Shown: piece by piece, positions 33,616 through 43,531 of the stretch
How positions within the stretch are numbered: position 1 is the first letter of the stretch
Layout: each line of letters starts with the position of its first letter
Assembly (NCBI RefSeq): GCF_001295265.1
Contig: NZ_LJOD01000001.1
Span: 124,001-188,000 of the forward strand
Origin: Chryseobacterium indologenes
Lineage (GTDB): Bacteria; Bacteroidota; Bacteroidia; Flavobacteriales; Weeksellaceae
Reading direction: 5' to 3'
Length of the DNA stretch: 64,000 nt
The notes under the pieces: model-generated
What the model was told of the DNA's origin: nothing
Database searches by the model: none
What the model saw: the letters and a program-made list of their open reading frames with translations, nothing else
Program-made: the position numbers and the translations under genes

Positions 33616-35316
33616 ATGAAAACAACAGAATTAAAAACAACCGGTGCAGAAGCGGTAATACAAAGTCTGAGAGCTGAAGGTGTAAAAACAATATTTGGTT
33701 ATCCGGGTGGAGCGATCATGCCCATTTACGATGCTTTGTTTCATCATTTTGAAGAACTAAACCACATCTTGACAAGACACGAGCAAGGTGCTATTCATGC
33801 AGCCCAAGGCTATGCCAGAACTTCAGGTAAAACTGGGGTTGTATTTGCCACTTCAGGTCCTGGAGCCACCAATTTAATTACAGGTTTAGCTGATGCTTTG
33901 ATAGATTCTACACCATTAGTTTGCATCACTGGACAGGTAGCTTCTCATCTCTTGGGAACAGATGCTTTTCAGGAAACCGATGTCATGGGAATTTCCATGC
34001 CGGTAACTAAATGGAATTGTCAGGTAACCCATGCAGCAGATATCGCACCCACTTTAGCCAAAGCATTTTACATCGCTTCGTCCGGTCGTCCGGGACCTGT
34101 TTTGGTGGATATTACTAAAGATGCACAGTTTGAAAAACTAGATTTCTCTTACGAAAAGTGTACTTCGGTTAGAAGTTATCAGCCTAAGCCAAAATTGAAT
34201 GTAGATCAAGTGCAAGCAGCCGCAAATTTATTGAACAAGGCAAAAAAACCTTTGATGATTGTCGGGCAAGGAATTATGCTTTCCAATGCAGAAGAAGAAC
34301 TGTTGGCTTTTGCCGCGAAAATGGGTATTCCGGTAGCTTCTACGCTTTTGGGATTAGGAGCTTTTCCAAGTCATCACCCTTTATTTGTGGGAATGGTAGG
34401 GATGCATGGCAATTATGCCCCCAATGTAAAAACCAATGAGTGCGATGTATTGCTTGCCGTGGGAATGCGTTTTGACGACCGTGTTACAGGCGATGTTTCA
34501 CGCTATGCTACACAAGCAAAAGTGGTTCATATTGATATAGATACTGCTGAAATTAATAAAATCATAAAAGCCGATGCATCTGTTGTAGCCGATGCCAAAG
34601 AAGCATTAGCCGTTTTAACGAATTTGGTAGAAAAACAAACGCATCAAAATTGGCTGGATGAATTTCATCAAGCAAAGCAGAATGAATTAAAGGTGCTTTC
34701 AAAAAATAGAGAAAAGGAATTTTCAGATGAACTGAGAATGGATTTGGTGATTGATTTACTTTCACAAAAAACCAACGGTAATGCAATCGTTGTAACCGAT
34801 GTGGGGCAGCATCAAATGATGGCAGCACAGTTCTATCAGTACAACCAAACCAAAAGTAATGTTACATCTGGCGGATTGGGAACGATGGGTTTTGCACTTC
34901 CGGCCGCTATTGGAGCAAAAATGGCAAATCCAAAAAAGCAAGTGGTAGCCATCATTGGAGATGGTGGTTTTCAAATGACCTTGCAGGAATTGGGAACCAT
35001 GATGCAAAATAATATCGGGGTGAAAATCATCATCTTTAACAATGGTTATTTGGGAATGGTGCGACAATGGCAACAAATGTTCTTTGAAAAAAGATATTCG
35101 TTTACCGACATTCAAAGCCCTGATTTTGTGGCTTTAGCAGCTTCCTACAACATCAAAGGTCAAAAAGTTGAAAGCCAGAAAGACTTGAACCACGCACTAG
35201 ACCAACTTTTAAACTCAGAAAATGCGTACCTGCTGGAAGTGAAAGTTGCCAGAGAAGACAATGTTTTTCCGATGGTGCCAACAGGGGCTTCGGTTGCTGA
35301 AATAAGATTACAATAA
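33616..35316 (+). CDS. ilvB: acetolactate synthase, large subunit
   Basis: A 566-residue thiamine-diphosphate enzyme for the first common step of Ile/Val synthesis. The activating Glu lies in RHEQGAIHAA (about residue 54). The cofactor motif GDGGFQMTLQELGTMMQNN lies near residue 449, with NNGYLGMVRQWQ after it. FAD-binding region GMRFDDRVTGDV is near 284. Full length. The regulatory subunit gene follows after 16 nt. Confidence 0.95.
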   Translation: MKTTELKTTGAEAVIQSLRAEGVKTIFGYPGGAIMPIYDALFHHFEELNHILTRHEQGAIHAAQGYARTSGKTGVVFATSGPGATNLITGLADALIDSTPLVCITGQVASHLLGTDAFQETDVMGISMPVTKWNCQVTHAADIAPTLAKAFYIASSGRPGPVLVDITKDAQFEKLDFSYEKCTSVRSYQPKPKLNVDQVQAAANLLNKAKKPLMIVGQGIMLSNAEEELLAFAAKMGIPVASTLLGLGAFPSHHPLFVGMVGMHGNYAPNVKTNECDVLLAVGMRFDDRVTGDVSRYATQAKVVHIDIDTAEINKIIKADASVVADAKEALAVLTNLVEKQTHQNWLDEFHQAKQNELKVLSKNREKEFSDELRMDLVIDLLSQKTNGNAIVVTDVGQHQMMAAQFYQYNQTKSNVTSGGLGTMGFALPAAIGAKMANPKKQVVAIIGDGGFQMTLQELGTMMQNNIGVKIIIFNNGYLGMVRQWQQMFFEKRYSFTDIQSPDFVALAASYNIKGQKVESQKDLNHALDQLLNSENAYLLEVKVAREDNVFPMVPTGASVAEIRLQ

Positions 35317-35332
35317 TTATAAAACGGATAAA

Positions 35333-35863
35333 ATGGAAACAATGAACCAAACATTTACCGTATCCATATTTACGGAAAACACAATCGGAATGCTCAACCG
35401 CATCACCATCATATTTACAAGACGACATCTGAATATCGACAGCATCACCGCTTCTGAAACAGAGGTTAAAAATGTACACCGATACACCATCGTTTTGAGA
35501 ACAAGCAGGGAACAAATTGACAAAGTTGTTGGACAAATCGACAAATTAATTGATGTACTGAAGGCTTTTGTACACGAAGATGATGAAGTAGTACATCAGG
35601 AAATCGCACTGTACAAAATCAAAACAACAGAACTTAAGTCTAATAATGTAGAGCATGTGGTGAGAGAAAATAGTGCAAAAGTGCTCACTGTAGATCCCGA
35701 TTTTATCATCATTGAAAAAACAGGGCATAAAGCAGAAACTCAGCTTTTATTTGAAAAACTGAAACCTTTCGGGATTTTGGAATTCGCCCGTTCGGGAAGA
35801 GTGGCAGTTACCAAACCCATGAAAGAATTAAGCACTTATTTAAAAGAATTAGAACGCAATTAA
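35333..35863 (+). CDS. ilvN: acetolactate synthase, small regulatory subunit
   Basis: A 176-residue protein with an N-terminal ACT domain (FTVSIFTENTIGMLNRITII, residues about 7-80) that binds valine in this family, and the C-terminal domain that activates the large subunit. The ACT motif (GMLNRIT, then RRHLNIDSI) is intact, so feedback inhibition is likely. Located between ilvB and ilvC with short gaps. Confidence 0.9.
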   Translation: METMNQTFTVSIFTENTIGMLNRITIIFTRRHLNIDSITASETEVKNVHRYTIVLRTSREQIDKVVGQIDKLIDVLKAFVHEDDEVVHQEIALYKIKTTELKSNNVEHVVRENSAKVLTVDPDFIIIEKTGHKAETQLLFEKLKPFGILEFARSGRVAVTKPMKELSTYLKELERN

Positions 35864-35884
35864 TAACAAATAATACAATATAAA

Positions 35885-36931
35885 ATGGCACAATTAAATT
35901 TTGGCGGCGTCATGGAAAATGTCGTAACACGAGAAGAGTTTTCACTGGAGAAAGCAAGGGAAATATTAAAAAACGAAACCGTAGCCGTCATCGGATATGG
36001 CGTGCAAGGTCCAGGACAAGCACTGAATTTAAAAGACAATGGTGTAAAAGTGATTGTAGGACAACGAAAAGGAACTAAAAGTTGGGACAAAGCACTTGCT
36101 GATGGCTGGGTAGAAAACGAAACCCTTTTCGAAGTGGAAACCGCTTGTGCAAAAGGTACTTTACTCATGAATTTATTGTCTGATGCCGGACAAATACAAG
36201 CATGGCAAACGATGAAAAAACACCTAACAACCGGAAAATCCCTGTATTTCTCACATGGTTTTGGGGTTACTTTTCATGAGAAAACGGGTATTGTGCCACC
36301 TAAAGATGTAGATGTGCTTTTGGTAGCACCCAAAGGTTCGGGAACCTCATTAAGAACATTATTTTTAAAAGGGCAAGGTTTAAATTCCAGTTATGCCGTT
36401 TTTCAAAATGCGACAGGTAAAGCCGAAGAAAAAGCATTGGCATTGGGCATCGCTATCGGTTCGGGCTATTTGTTTGAAACCACATTTCAAAAAGAAGTGT
36501 ACAGCGATTTGACTGGTGAAAGAGGGGTTTTGATGGGAGCCATCGCAGGGGTTTTTGAGGCTCAATATCATGTACTTCGTCAGCGAGGACACTCACCAAG
36601 TGAAGCCTTCAACGAAACCGTAGAAGAACTCACCCAAAGCTTGATGCCTTTAGTAGCTGAAAACGGAATGGATTGGATGTTTGCCAACTGCAGTACCACC
36701 GCACAACGAGGTGCTTTGGATTGGAAAGGCAAATTCAGAGAAGCTACTACACCAGTTTTTAATGAATTATATGATGATGTGCTATCAGGTAAAGAGGCAG
36801 CTATCGTTATCGAAGCCAACAGCAAGCCAGATTACAGAGAAAAACTGAATGCAGAACTCCAAGAAATACAACAAAGTGAGTTATGGCAAACGGGAATGCA
36901 AGTACGAAAATTAAGACCTCAAACCAAATGA
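35885..36931 (+). CDS. ilvC: ketol-acid reductoisomerase, short (class I)
   Basis: A 348-residue enzyme that isomerises and reduces acetolactate and acetohydroxybutyrate. The nucleotide-binding loop is VIGYGVQGPGQALNLKDNG (about residues 36-54), with RKGTKSWDKA after the second strand, which suggests NADPH. Catalytic-region motifs YFSHGFGVTF and LTGERGVLMGAIAG are present. The length is that of the short class I enzymes, unlike the 490-residue E. coli enzyme. The stop overlaps the ilvA start. Confidence 0.95.
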   Translation: MAQLNFGGVMENVVTREEFSLEKAREILKNETVAVIGYGVQGPGQALNLKDNGVKVIVGQRKGTKSWDKALADGWVENETLFEVETACAKGTLLMNLLSDAGQIQAWQTMKKHLTTGKSLYFSHGFGVTFHEKTGIVPPKDVDVLLVAPKGSGTSLRTLFLKGQGLNSSYAVFQNATGKAEEKALALGIAIGSGYLFETTFQKEVYSDLTGERGVLMGAIAGVFEAQYHVLRQRGHSPSEAFNETVEELTQSLMPLVAENGMDWMFANCSTTAQRGALDWKGKFREATTPVFNELYDDVLSGKEAAIVIEANSKPDYREKLNAELQEIQQSELWQTGMQVRKLRPQTK

Positions 36932-38172
36932 TACATTTAGAAAAAATACAAGAGGCAGCCGAAAACCTAAAAGATGTGGCGGTGCATACGCCTCTTGTAA
37001 AAAACGAAAACCTGAGCGAACGATTTGCTGCTCAGGTTTATTTGAAACGGGAAGATTTACAACCGGTGCGATCCTACAAATTGCGTGGAGCGTATCATAA
37101 AATCAGTTCACTTTCAGAAGAGGATATAAAATTAGGCGTTGTATGTGCAAGTGCAGGAAATCATGCTCAGGGAGTGGCTTTTGCCTGTAGAAAACTGAAT
37201 ATAAAAGCGGTGATTTATATGCCTATTACCACACCTGCCCAAAAAATAAAGCAGGTAAAACTCTTTGGGAAGGAAAATGTAGAAGTAGTTTTGAAAGGCG
37301 ATACTTTTGACGATGCCTACGACGAAGCCCTACTTTTCAGCCAAAAGAACAAGGTCGTTTTTATACATCCATTTGATGATGAGCGGGTTATTGCCGGGCA
37401 AGGAACCATAGGTTTGGAAATTTTGGAAGACCGTAAAAATAAAATCGACTTTTTATTTTTTCCAATCGGGGGTGGCGGATTGGCGGCAGGTGTAGCTTCT
37501 GTATTTAAGCAATTAAGTCCCGAAACCAAGCTTATCGGTGTAGAACCACAGGGAGCAGCCTCAATGAAAACATCGTTGAAAAACGGTAAAAACACTGCAT
37601 TGACGGATATTGATAAATTTGTAGATGGGGCCGCCGTAAAACGAGTAGGCGACAAAACCTTTGACATCTGTCAACATTCGTTAGATGACATCGTTTTAGT
37701 GCCGGAAGGGAAAGTTTGTACCACGATTTTGCAATTGTATAATGAAGAAGCCATTGTGGTAGAACCTGCTGGCGCATTGAGCATTGCAGCACTGGATGGG
37801 TATAAGGACCAAATCAAAGGTAAAAATGTCGTGTGCATTGTTAGCGGCAGCAACAATGACATTACAAGAATGGAAGAAATAAAAGAACGGTCTTTGATGT
37901 TTGAAGGGTTGAAGCATTATTTCATCATCAACTTTCCGCAACGCCCGGGTGCGTTAAAAGAATTTGTAAATAATGTTTTGGGCGAAAATGATGACATTAC
38001 TTATTTTCAGTTCACGAAAAAGAATAACCGCGAAGAAGGTCCTGCCGTGGTGGGTGTCGAATTAAAATACACCTTGGATTTAGAAGTGATGGAACAAAAA
38101 ATGAAAACAAAAAAAATCAACTATCAGCATCTGAACGAGCAGAAAGAATTGTTTACGCATTTGATTTTTTAA
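36928..38172 (+). CDS. ilvA: threonine dehydratase, biosynthetic
   Basis: A 414-residue PLP enzyme making 2-oxobutanoate from threonine, the committed step to isoleucine. The cofactor Lys is K51 in REDLQPVRSYKLRGAYHK; the Gly-rich phosphate loop is PIGGGGLAAG near 185. One ACT-like domain (YFIINFPQRPGALKEFVNNV, from about residue 330) should give isoleucine feedback. I chose the Met at 36928 because it overlaps the ilvC stop by 4 nt, as in the rest of the operon. This gene explains why the leaders sense isoleucine. Confidence 0.9.
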   Translation: MIHLEKIQEAAENLKDVAVHTPLVKNENLSERFAAQVYLKREDLQPVRSYKLRGAYHKISSLSEEDIKLGVVCASAGNHAQGVAFACRKLNIKAVIYMPITTPAQKIKQVKLFGKENVEVVLKGDTFDDAYDEALLFSQKNKVVFIHPFDDERVIAGQGTIGLEILEDRKNKIDFLFFPIGGGGLAAGVASVFKQLSPETKLIGVEPQGAASMKTSLKNGKNTALTDIDKFVDGAAVKRVGDKTFDICQHSLDDIVLVPEGKVCTTILQLYNEEAIVVEPAGALSIAALDGYKDQIKGKNVVCIVSGSNNDITRMEEIKERSLMFEGLKHYFIINFPQRPGALKEFVNNVLGENDDITYFQFTKKNNREEGPAVVGVELKYTLDLEVMEQKMKTKKINYQHLNEQKELFTHLIF

Positions 38173-38176
38173 AAAT

Positions 38177-38209
38177 AAGGAGTGGTTGCAAATCGAACCA
38201 CTCCTTTGA
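38177..38209 (+). terminator. terminator of the ilv operon
   Basis: AAGGAGTGGTT (38177-38187) with AACCACTCCTT (38196-38206), a perfect 11-bp stem followed by T. Only 4 nt after the ilvA stop. Confidence 0.85.
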
Positions 38210-38274
38210 ATTTTGGGATTTGTTTAGTTTAATCAAAACCAAAAATTGCTAACTGTAATCGTGAGAAATCTCAT

Positions 38275-38729
38275 TTACAAGAAGAAAGCCATTGTACAAA
38301 CCATTAAAGCTGATACTGATGTGTAAACTTGTCCAGCTATTGTAATGTAGCCCAATTTTTTATGGTTAACATGTAGCTTTCCGGCAAAGATTTCACTTCC
38401 TTTCCATTTTCTATTAGAATTAAAAATTGTAAATCCCCAGATTAAAAAAGTAAGGACGGCACCTATTATATGTGCAATTAAAACGGCTTTAAAAAAAGTT
38501 GTTTCTGCATATTTACTTTCAGCAACCAAACTTCCCGAACCTCCCGAAAACCGTATTTGAAGTTCTAGTATTATCACACTGGCAACAAAAATCCAAAACA
38601 ATTTCTTTTGTATTTTAATGTGGCCAGAATAGTTTTTTTTCTGATTAAAGAAACAGCGTAAAGTGTTATAAAAGGTGCTGCCATTGATAATATTAACAGT
38701 CCAATGACAATAAAAAAAGTGATATTCAT
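38275..38729 (-). pseudogene. DUF420-type membrane protein with a poly-A frameshift
   Basis: Read in two frames this is a four-helix membrane protein of about 151 residues. The first part starts at 38729 (MNITFFIVIGLLILSMAAPF, then ITLYAVSLIRKK). After a run of eight A (38633-38640 on the coding strand) the sense shifts to the second frame: NYSGHIKIQKKLFWIFVASV, through AHIIGAVLTFLIWGF, to the end at 38275. One extra A would join the two. The conserved-looking His residues in AHIIG and VNHKKLG fit DUF420, a family linked to respiratory oxidase genes. Either inactive, or a sequencing error, or read by slippage. Confidence 0.65.
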
Positions 38730-38741
38730 ATTGTACTTTTT

Positions 38742-41186
38742 TTAGAATTCGAATATTAAACCCAATGAGGGTAAAGGATGACCAGTTTTGTTAAATAGTA
38801 TCACCGGAACGCCATTGCTGCCATCAGGAGAAATGGGCTGACCATCTGTGGTGACGAAAGCGGTATTATCTTCATTTCGTTTGAAAGTGAAATTTGGGTT
38901 TGTCTCATTTTTCTGCATCAACAAATTTTGAATGTCCAGATATATGCCCAATGAGGTCTTTTTAAAATTCCACTTCTTGTCTATTCTTAAATCAAGTTGG
39001 TTGTAATTAGATAATCGGTTTTGGTTCAGCAAAGAAGCATCCGGAATTCCCTGACCAAGCAACAAATAGTTTTGCTGAGAAGCAGTCATATCAAATGGTG
39101 TGTAAGGATTTCCTCCCGCAAAGCGATATTTCATGCCGATATCCCAATTTTGTTTCAATTTATACCCTACCGTGGCAGAAAACAGATGCCTGTTGTCCCA
39201 GGATGATGGTGCTAATACGCCATCTTTCCCCGAAAACTTACTGACCACATATGAATAGCTAACCACATAGAAGAGGTTTTTGGTCATTTTTTGCTGCATG
39301 AAAGCTTCAATTCCATACGCTTCACCTGTTCCTGTAGTCAATATACGCTCACTACCAACTGATCCGTATTGCGTTCCCTGATTTGCCATTGAAATACCAG
39401 TTGCTTGCGATACTGGATAATCGCTGTATCTTTTATAAAAACCTTCCAAAGTGAAACGGAGTGAGTTTTTAGGTAAATATTCTGTTCCCAAAACATAATG
39501 TGTAGATCGGGTGTATTCCATATCCTTGTTGACGAAATTCCCTGCATTGTCTTTGAAACCTAAAGCGGTATAAATCGGGGCTTTAAAGTAAGTTCCGGCA
39601 GAGGCATTTAGATTCCATTGGTCATTTAAACGATAAGATGCAGACAAACGAGGCGAAAGCGTTTTGAGGGGATTGGTACCAGTCTCTGTCATCGTATTCA
39701 TATCGGTACGAATACCTCCTGACAGCAATAGCTTGTCCTCCAAAAACCGTTTTGAGGCATGTGCAAAAAGTCCATATTTAAAGAAATTTATTTTGCTATC
39801 AAATCGGATTGTTCTTTCGGGAGAAATCACATTTCCATTAGTATCTGTTATTTCGTTCGAAACCTTATTGAATACATCACCTTTATAGCCTACATATTGG
39901 GCATCTAATCCTGCTGAAAACTTCCACCCGTTGATAAATTTATTATAATCGAAACGGAATTTATTTTCAACTTCATCCGATTTGATCAGAAGAATCCGGT
40001 TTTGCTCAACCCTGTTTTCATCCTCAAATTTATCAAGTGTTGTATTGAACATATTTCTACTGAGTGTGAAGTTCATATAACCGTTTTCAATTTTTCTGTT
40101 AAGATTAAACCCCATTGTGTAAGTCCATTGGTTTACATACGGCGTTGAACGAAGCACGTATATATTTTCGGGAGTAGATTTTTTCGTTGGGGCAAAACTA
40201 AACTTATCAATGGCACCAATACCAATGGCTGTCAATGTAGTTTTCTCGTTAAACTTGTGATTAACTTTATATTGGAAATCCCAAAAATCGGGGCGGATGG
40301 GGAGATCTACCATTTTAAACAGCATCCCTAAATAGGATTTACGCACAGAACTCAGGAATGTTGTTTTTTGGGAAAGCGGGCCTTCCAGTGTCAATGCAGT
40401 TTCAGTCATACTTGCCCTAATATTTCCCGAAAGCCTATCGGGATTGCCATTTCTCTGATTGATGACAAATGTCGAAGAAAGGGCATTGTTATATCTGGAA
40501 TCGAATGCGGATGTGGTTAATTTAAGACTTTCGATAAATGAAACGTTCAAAATACCCTGAGCACCTCCCGAGCTACCCTGAGTTTGGAAATGGTTCAGGA
40601 CAGGAATTTCTATTCCATCCAAATAATACACGTTCTCATTTGGAGCGCCTCCTCTTATGATGATATCATTCCGCTCTCCTACACCATTGCTTAGACCAAC
40701 TCCGGGCAACGTTTGTACCACTTTTGAAACATCAAAATTGCCTCCTGGGTTTGATTTGATTTCTTGCGAAGTCAATTTTTGAACAGACATAGGAGTAATC
40801 ATATCGGTTGCAATTGCAGATGCGCTTCTATTTACTGTGATTGTAACGCCTTCAAGTTGTGCAGTTTCAGGTTGCAATTCAAAGTGCATAATCCTGTCAT
40901 TGCCTGAGCTTACTTCGATATTATATTGTGTAAACTTTTGATACCCCATTGAGGAAGCATTAATTGAATAGACGCCAACAGGAAGGTTAAGTCTAAAAGT
41001 CCCCGTACTGTCAGTAAGCGTAGCAAACGAAGTTCCGTCCACACTAATGCTAACCCCCATAAGTCGTTCGTGGGTGTCCATATCTTCCACTGTACCGATA
41101 ACATTCCCTGTTTTTTGAGCAGTAGCAGGTGTTGATAATAAAAAAAACACACTTAAATAGATTAGTACTTTGATATTTTCTTTCAT
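38742..41186 (-). CDS. TonB-dependent outer-membrane receptor
   Basis: An 814-residue receptor with a signal peptide (VLIYLSVFFLLSTPATAQ), a carboxypeptidase-regulatory beta domain (GNVIGTVEDMDTHERLMGVS, about residues 25-105), a plug domain (VSKVVQTLPGVGLSNGVGER, with NDIIIRGGAPNENVYYLDGI) and a C-terminal 22-strand barrel ending in LGLIFEF. I chose the Met at 41186 in front of the signal peptide. It takes up an unknown ligand. Divergent from the histidine kinase gene, which may control it. Confidence 0.85.
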   Translation of the reverse strand: MKENIKVLIYLSVFFLLSTPATAQKTGNVIGTVEDMDTHERLMGVSISVDGTSFATLTDSTGTFRLNLPVGVYSINASSMGYQKFTQYNIEVSSGNDRIMHFELQPETAQLEGVTITVNRSASAIATDMITPMSVQKLTSQEIKSNPGGNFDVSKVVQTLPGVGLSNGVGERNDIIIRGGAPNENVYYLDGIEIPVLNHFQTQGSSGGAQGILNVSFIESLKLTTSAFDSRYNNALSSTFVINQRNGNPDRLSGNIRASMTETALTLEGPLSQKTTFLSSVRKSYLGMLFKMVDLPIRPDFWDFQYKVNHKFNEKTTLTAIGIGAIDKFSFAPTKKSTPENIYVLRSTPYVNQWTYTMGFNLNRKIENGYMNFTLSRNMFNTTLDKFEDENRVEQNRILLIKSDEVENKFRFDYNKFINGWKFSAGLDAQYVGYKGDVFNKVSNEITDTNGNVISPERTIRFDSKINFFKYGLFAHASKRFLEDKLLLSGGIRTDMNTMTETGTNPLKTLSPRLSASYRLNDQWNLNASAGTYFKAPIYTALGFKDNAGNFVNKDMEYTRSTHYVLGTEYLPKNSLRFTLEGFYKRYSDYPVSQATGISMANQGTQYGSVGSERILTTGTGEAYGIEAFMQQKMTKNLFYVVSYSYVVSKFSGKDGVLAPSSWDNRHLFSATVGYKLKQNWDIGMKYRFAGGNPYTPFDMTASQQNYLLLGQGIPDASLLNQNRLSNYNQLDLRIDKKWNFKKTSLGIYLDIQNLLMQKNETNPNFTFKRNEDNTAFVTTDGQPISPDGSNGVPVILFNKTGHPLPSLGLIFEF

Positions 41187-41398
41187 TACGTCTTGTTTAA
41201 AAAGCAAAGGAAGAGTTTTTATATCTTTGAATGAATTTTAATAGACCAACCTTTCAGTTTTTACCATGAAGGTGCTTTTTTGAATCGTGAAGTATCCGGA
41301 GCTTCTTCACCTCACAAAACAATATACTCACTCATAAAATCAATGGGTTTGTCGATAAATTTTGCAAAATATTAATAGAAAATGGAATTTAGCATCCT
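41187..41398. promoter_or_regulatory. divergent control region, TonB receptor / LytS kinase
   Basis: A 212-nt gap between two divergent genes, so it must hold both promoters. TATCTTTG (41220-41227, plus strand) fits a -7 box for the kinase gene, though no good -33 match is seen. GTGAAG and CTTCAC (about 41288-41311) form a small inverted repeat that could be a LytTR-type site. This is weak evidence. Confidence 0.4.
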
Positions 41399-42472
41399 AT
41401 GAAAATCATTACAAGAAATCAAAATACAGTTACAACCTTAGTGGGCATAACCCTCTTGGCCGTATTATTGTTTCTTATGATTCCGCATTCTTATGGAATA
41501 GCATTACCTTTTGTTTATTGGGTCAATCAATTTCTATTTTTCATTTTGATGTTGGGTCTTACTTACTTCAATACAAAATGGTTAGCTCCTAAATTACTTT
41601 TCCAAAGAAAATATTTTCAATACTATCTCACTTTACTTCTTTCGTGTGTATTGGTTATCATAGTTGTCAGTAAGCTGGATGAGCTACTCAATGTTTCAGA
41701 GGAAATCAGAAGAACGGCTGGCTTGCATAATGCCCCACAAAAAGAAGGGCATGGCAAGCTTTCCGTATATTTCTATATTTTCTTGATTGAAATATTGGTG
41801 CTTGGTGTCAATATTATTGGCATATTGATTAAAAAATGGCAAGATGAAAAGAATAAACGCCTACAAGTAGAAAAAGACAAGATAGAAATGGAACTTTCGT
41901 TCTTAAAATCACAAATTAATCCACATTTCTTTTTTAATAGTCTCAATACGGTAAATGCATTAACCTATACAGATGTTGCCCTATCTAGAAATGCGCTAAA
42001 AAAATTAGGGAAAATAATGCGGCACGTTTTATACAATACATCCAATGAATCTTCTACAATTGCGTCAGAAATAGAGTTTATTACCAATTACCTGGAATTG
42101 ATGAAAATGCGATCTGCCCAAAAGGTTTCAATTGATTTTTCGGTGAATATTGTCTCTCCTGATCAAAAAATAGCTTCGATGCTGTTTTTGCCCTTTATAG
42201 AAAATGCATTCAAATATGGTGTCAGCACACAGGCACATAGTCCGATTACCATTAAGATTACAGAAAAAAATCAATCATTGGTGTTCTATACTAAGAATAA
42301 AGTTTTTGAAAGAACTGTAAATGATAAGTTAGATGACGATCAAAATCACGGAATTGGAATACAGAATACGGAAAGACGACTGGAGCTAATTTATCCTGGC
42401 AGATATTCCTTGGCGATAAATAAGGTTGATGGCTTTGAGGTTCAACTTAAAATTGATTTAGATGAAAATTAG
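41399..42472 (+). CDS. LytS/YehU-type sensor histidine kinase
   Basis: A 357-residue membrane sensor with four membrane helices in the first 145 residues, a short coiled coil (DEKNKRLQVEKDKIEMELSF) and a His_kinase domain. The phospho-acceptor His is H176 in SQINPHFFFNSLN; the ATP-binding part follows with PFIENAFKYGV near 260 and GIGIQNTERRLELIYPG near 320. Its end overlaps the response regulator start by 11 nt. This is a cargo two-component system and is not RteA. Confidence 0.9.
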   Translation: MKIITRNQNTVTTLVGITLLAVLLFLMIPHSYGIALPFVYWVNQFLFFILMLGLTYFNTKWLAPKLLFQRKYFQYYLTLLLSCVLVIIVVSKLDELLNVSEEIRRTAGLHNAPQKEGHGKLSVYFYIFLIEILVLGVNIIGILIKKWQDEKNKRLQVEKDKIEMELSFLKSQINPHFFFNSLNTVNALTYTDVALSRNALKKLGKIMRHVLYNTSNESSTIASEIEFITNYLELMKMRSAQKVSIDFSVNIVSPDQKIASMLFLPFIENAFKYGVSTQAHSPITIKITEKNQSLVFYTKNKVFERTVNDKLDDDQNHGIGIQNTERRLELIYPGRYSLAINKVDGFEVQLKIDLDEN

Positions 42473-43196
42473 ATGTATAACCGTAGATGACGAGCCACTG
42501 GCATTGAATATGATCAGCTCCTTTGTCAGACAAACACCTTTTCTGGAACTTGTTGCTGAATTTGATAATGCGATTGATGCCCTTAATTATATTCAATCCA
42601 ATCCTGTTCAATTGCTACTGCTCGACATTCAAATGGCAGACCTTACCGGTATGGAACTCGCCAGGGTTTTGGCAGCAGATGCCAGTAAGCATAAACCGTT
42701 TATTATCTTTACGACAGCTTACAGTGAATTTGCATTAGAGGGATATCGTGTGGATGCTATTGATTACGTACTTAAACCATTTGATTATGAAGATTTTATA
42801 ACTTCAATTTCAAAAGTAAGAAAACGAATCGAACAAGGAAACGAGTCTCCTGATATTGTACCATATGATAACCAACAATTTATATTTATAAAAGTTGATT
42901 CACAGGTTATCCGATTGGAAATCAATAGTATTTTATATATTGAGGGACTTAAAGATTATATCAGAATTCATCTGGTCAATGGTGCTAAACCTATGCTTTC
43001 GTTAATGAGTTTAAAAAAGCTGGAAGAGAAACTCACCAAAAGCGGATTTCTCCGAATTCACCGTTCCTATATTATTTCTTTTGCCCGTGTGGATGCACTT
43101 TTAAAAAACAGCGTTAAAATCGGGGATAAAATAATCCCGGTAGGTGCTACCTATAAAGATGAATATGACCAATTTGTGGACCAATGGATTAAGTAA
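42462..43196 (+). CDS. LytTR-family response regulator
   Basis: A 244-residue regulator. Receiver domain with acidic pair DDE (residues 9-11), phospho-acceptor D55 in LLLLDIQMAD and Lys in YVLKPF near 108, all intact. A LytTR DNA-binding domain fills residues about 140-244 (IFIKVDSQVIRLEINSILYI ... FLRIHRSYIISFARV). Pairs with the kinase just upstream. Likely targets are the adjacent outer-membrane protein genes. Confidence 0.9.
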   Translation: MKIRCITVDDEPLALNMISSFVRQTPFLELVAEFDNAIDALNYIQSNPVQLLLLDIQMADLTGMELARVLAADASKHKPFIIFTTAYSEFALEGYRVDAIDYVLKPFDYEDFITSISKVRKRIEQGNESPDIVPYDNQQFIFIKVDSQVIRLEINSILYIEGLKDYIRIHLVNGAKPMLSLMSLKKLEEKLTKSGFLRIHRSYIISFARVDALLKNSVKIGDKIIPVGATYKDEYDQFVDQWIK

Positions 43197-43531
43197 CCAA
43201 AGTCTGCATTAAAAATCAAAGAAATTAATCAATTTGCTGTCAGGTCTTTATCGGTTTCAGACCTACCTCAATATTTTTTTTCCCTCAGAATTGTAATAAG
43301 TAAACATACTTCTTCCTGTTTTATCTTATTACAAATCCTCCTTGTTATTGGAAGACATCTCTCATTCTTTCATTTACTCAAATTATATAAGGTTTAAAAA
43401 TACTAGTTCACGATCAAAAGGGGCTCCTTCGTCTATAATTTTTGTGAGCGAAAATAGGCTTTCGGAAATTTGCGACATAAAAAAATAATATGCCCTTAAG
43501 GCTTAGTTTTTAAAACGAAATTTAGATCAAT
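43197..43531. other. gap with a weak hairpin, before the second barrel gene
   Basis: AGGTCT (43242-43247) pairs with AGACCT (43259-43264), and an eight-T run follows 11 nt later; this may end the kinase/regulator transcript. The remaining 250 nt hold no gene and must contain the promoter of the gene at 43532. I see no convincing boxes. Confidence 0.4.

Noticed and set aside
41399..43196. Kinase/regulator pair as RteA/RteB of the ICE
   Set aside because: The kinase is LytS-type and the regulator LytTR-type; RteB is an NtrC-like protein, so the pair is cargo.
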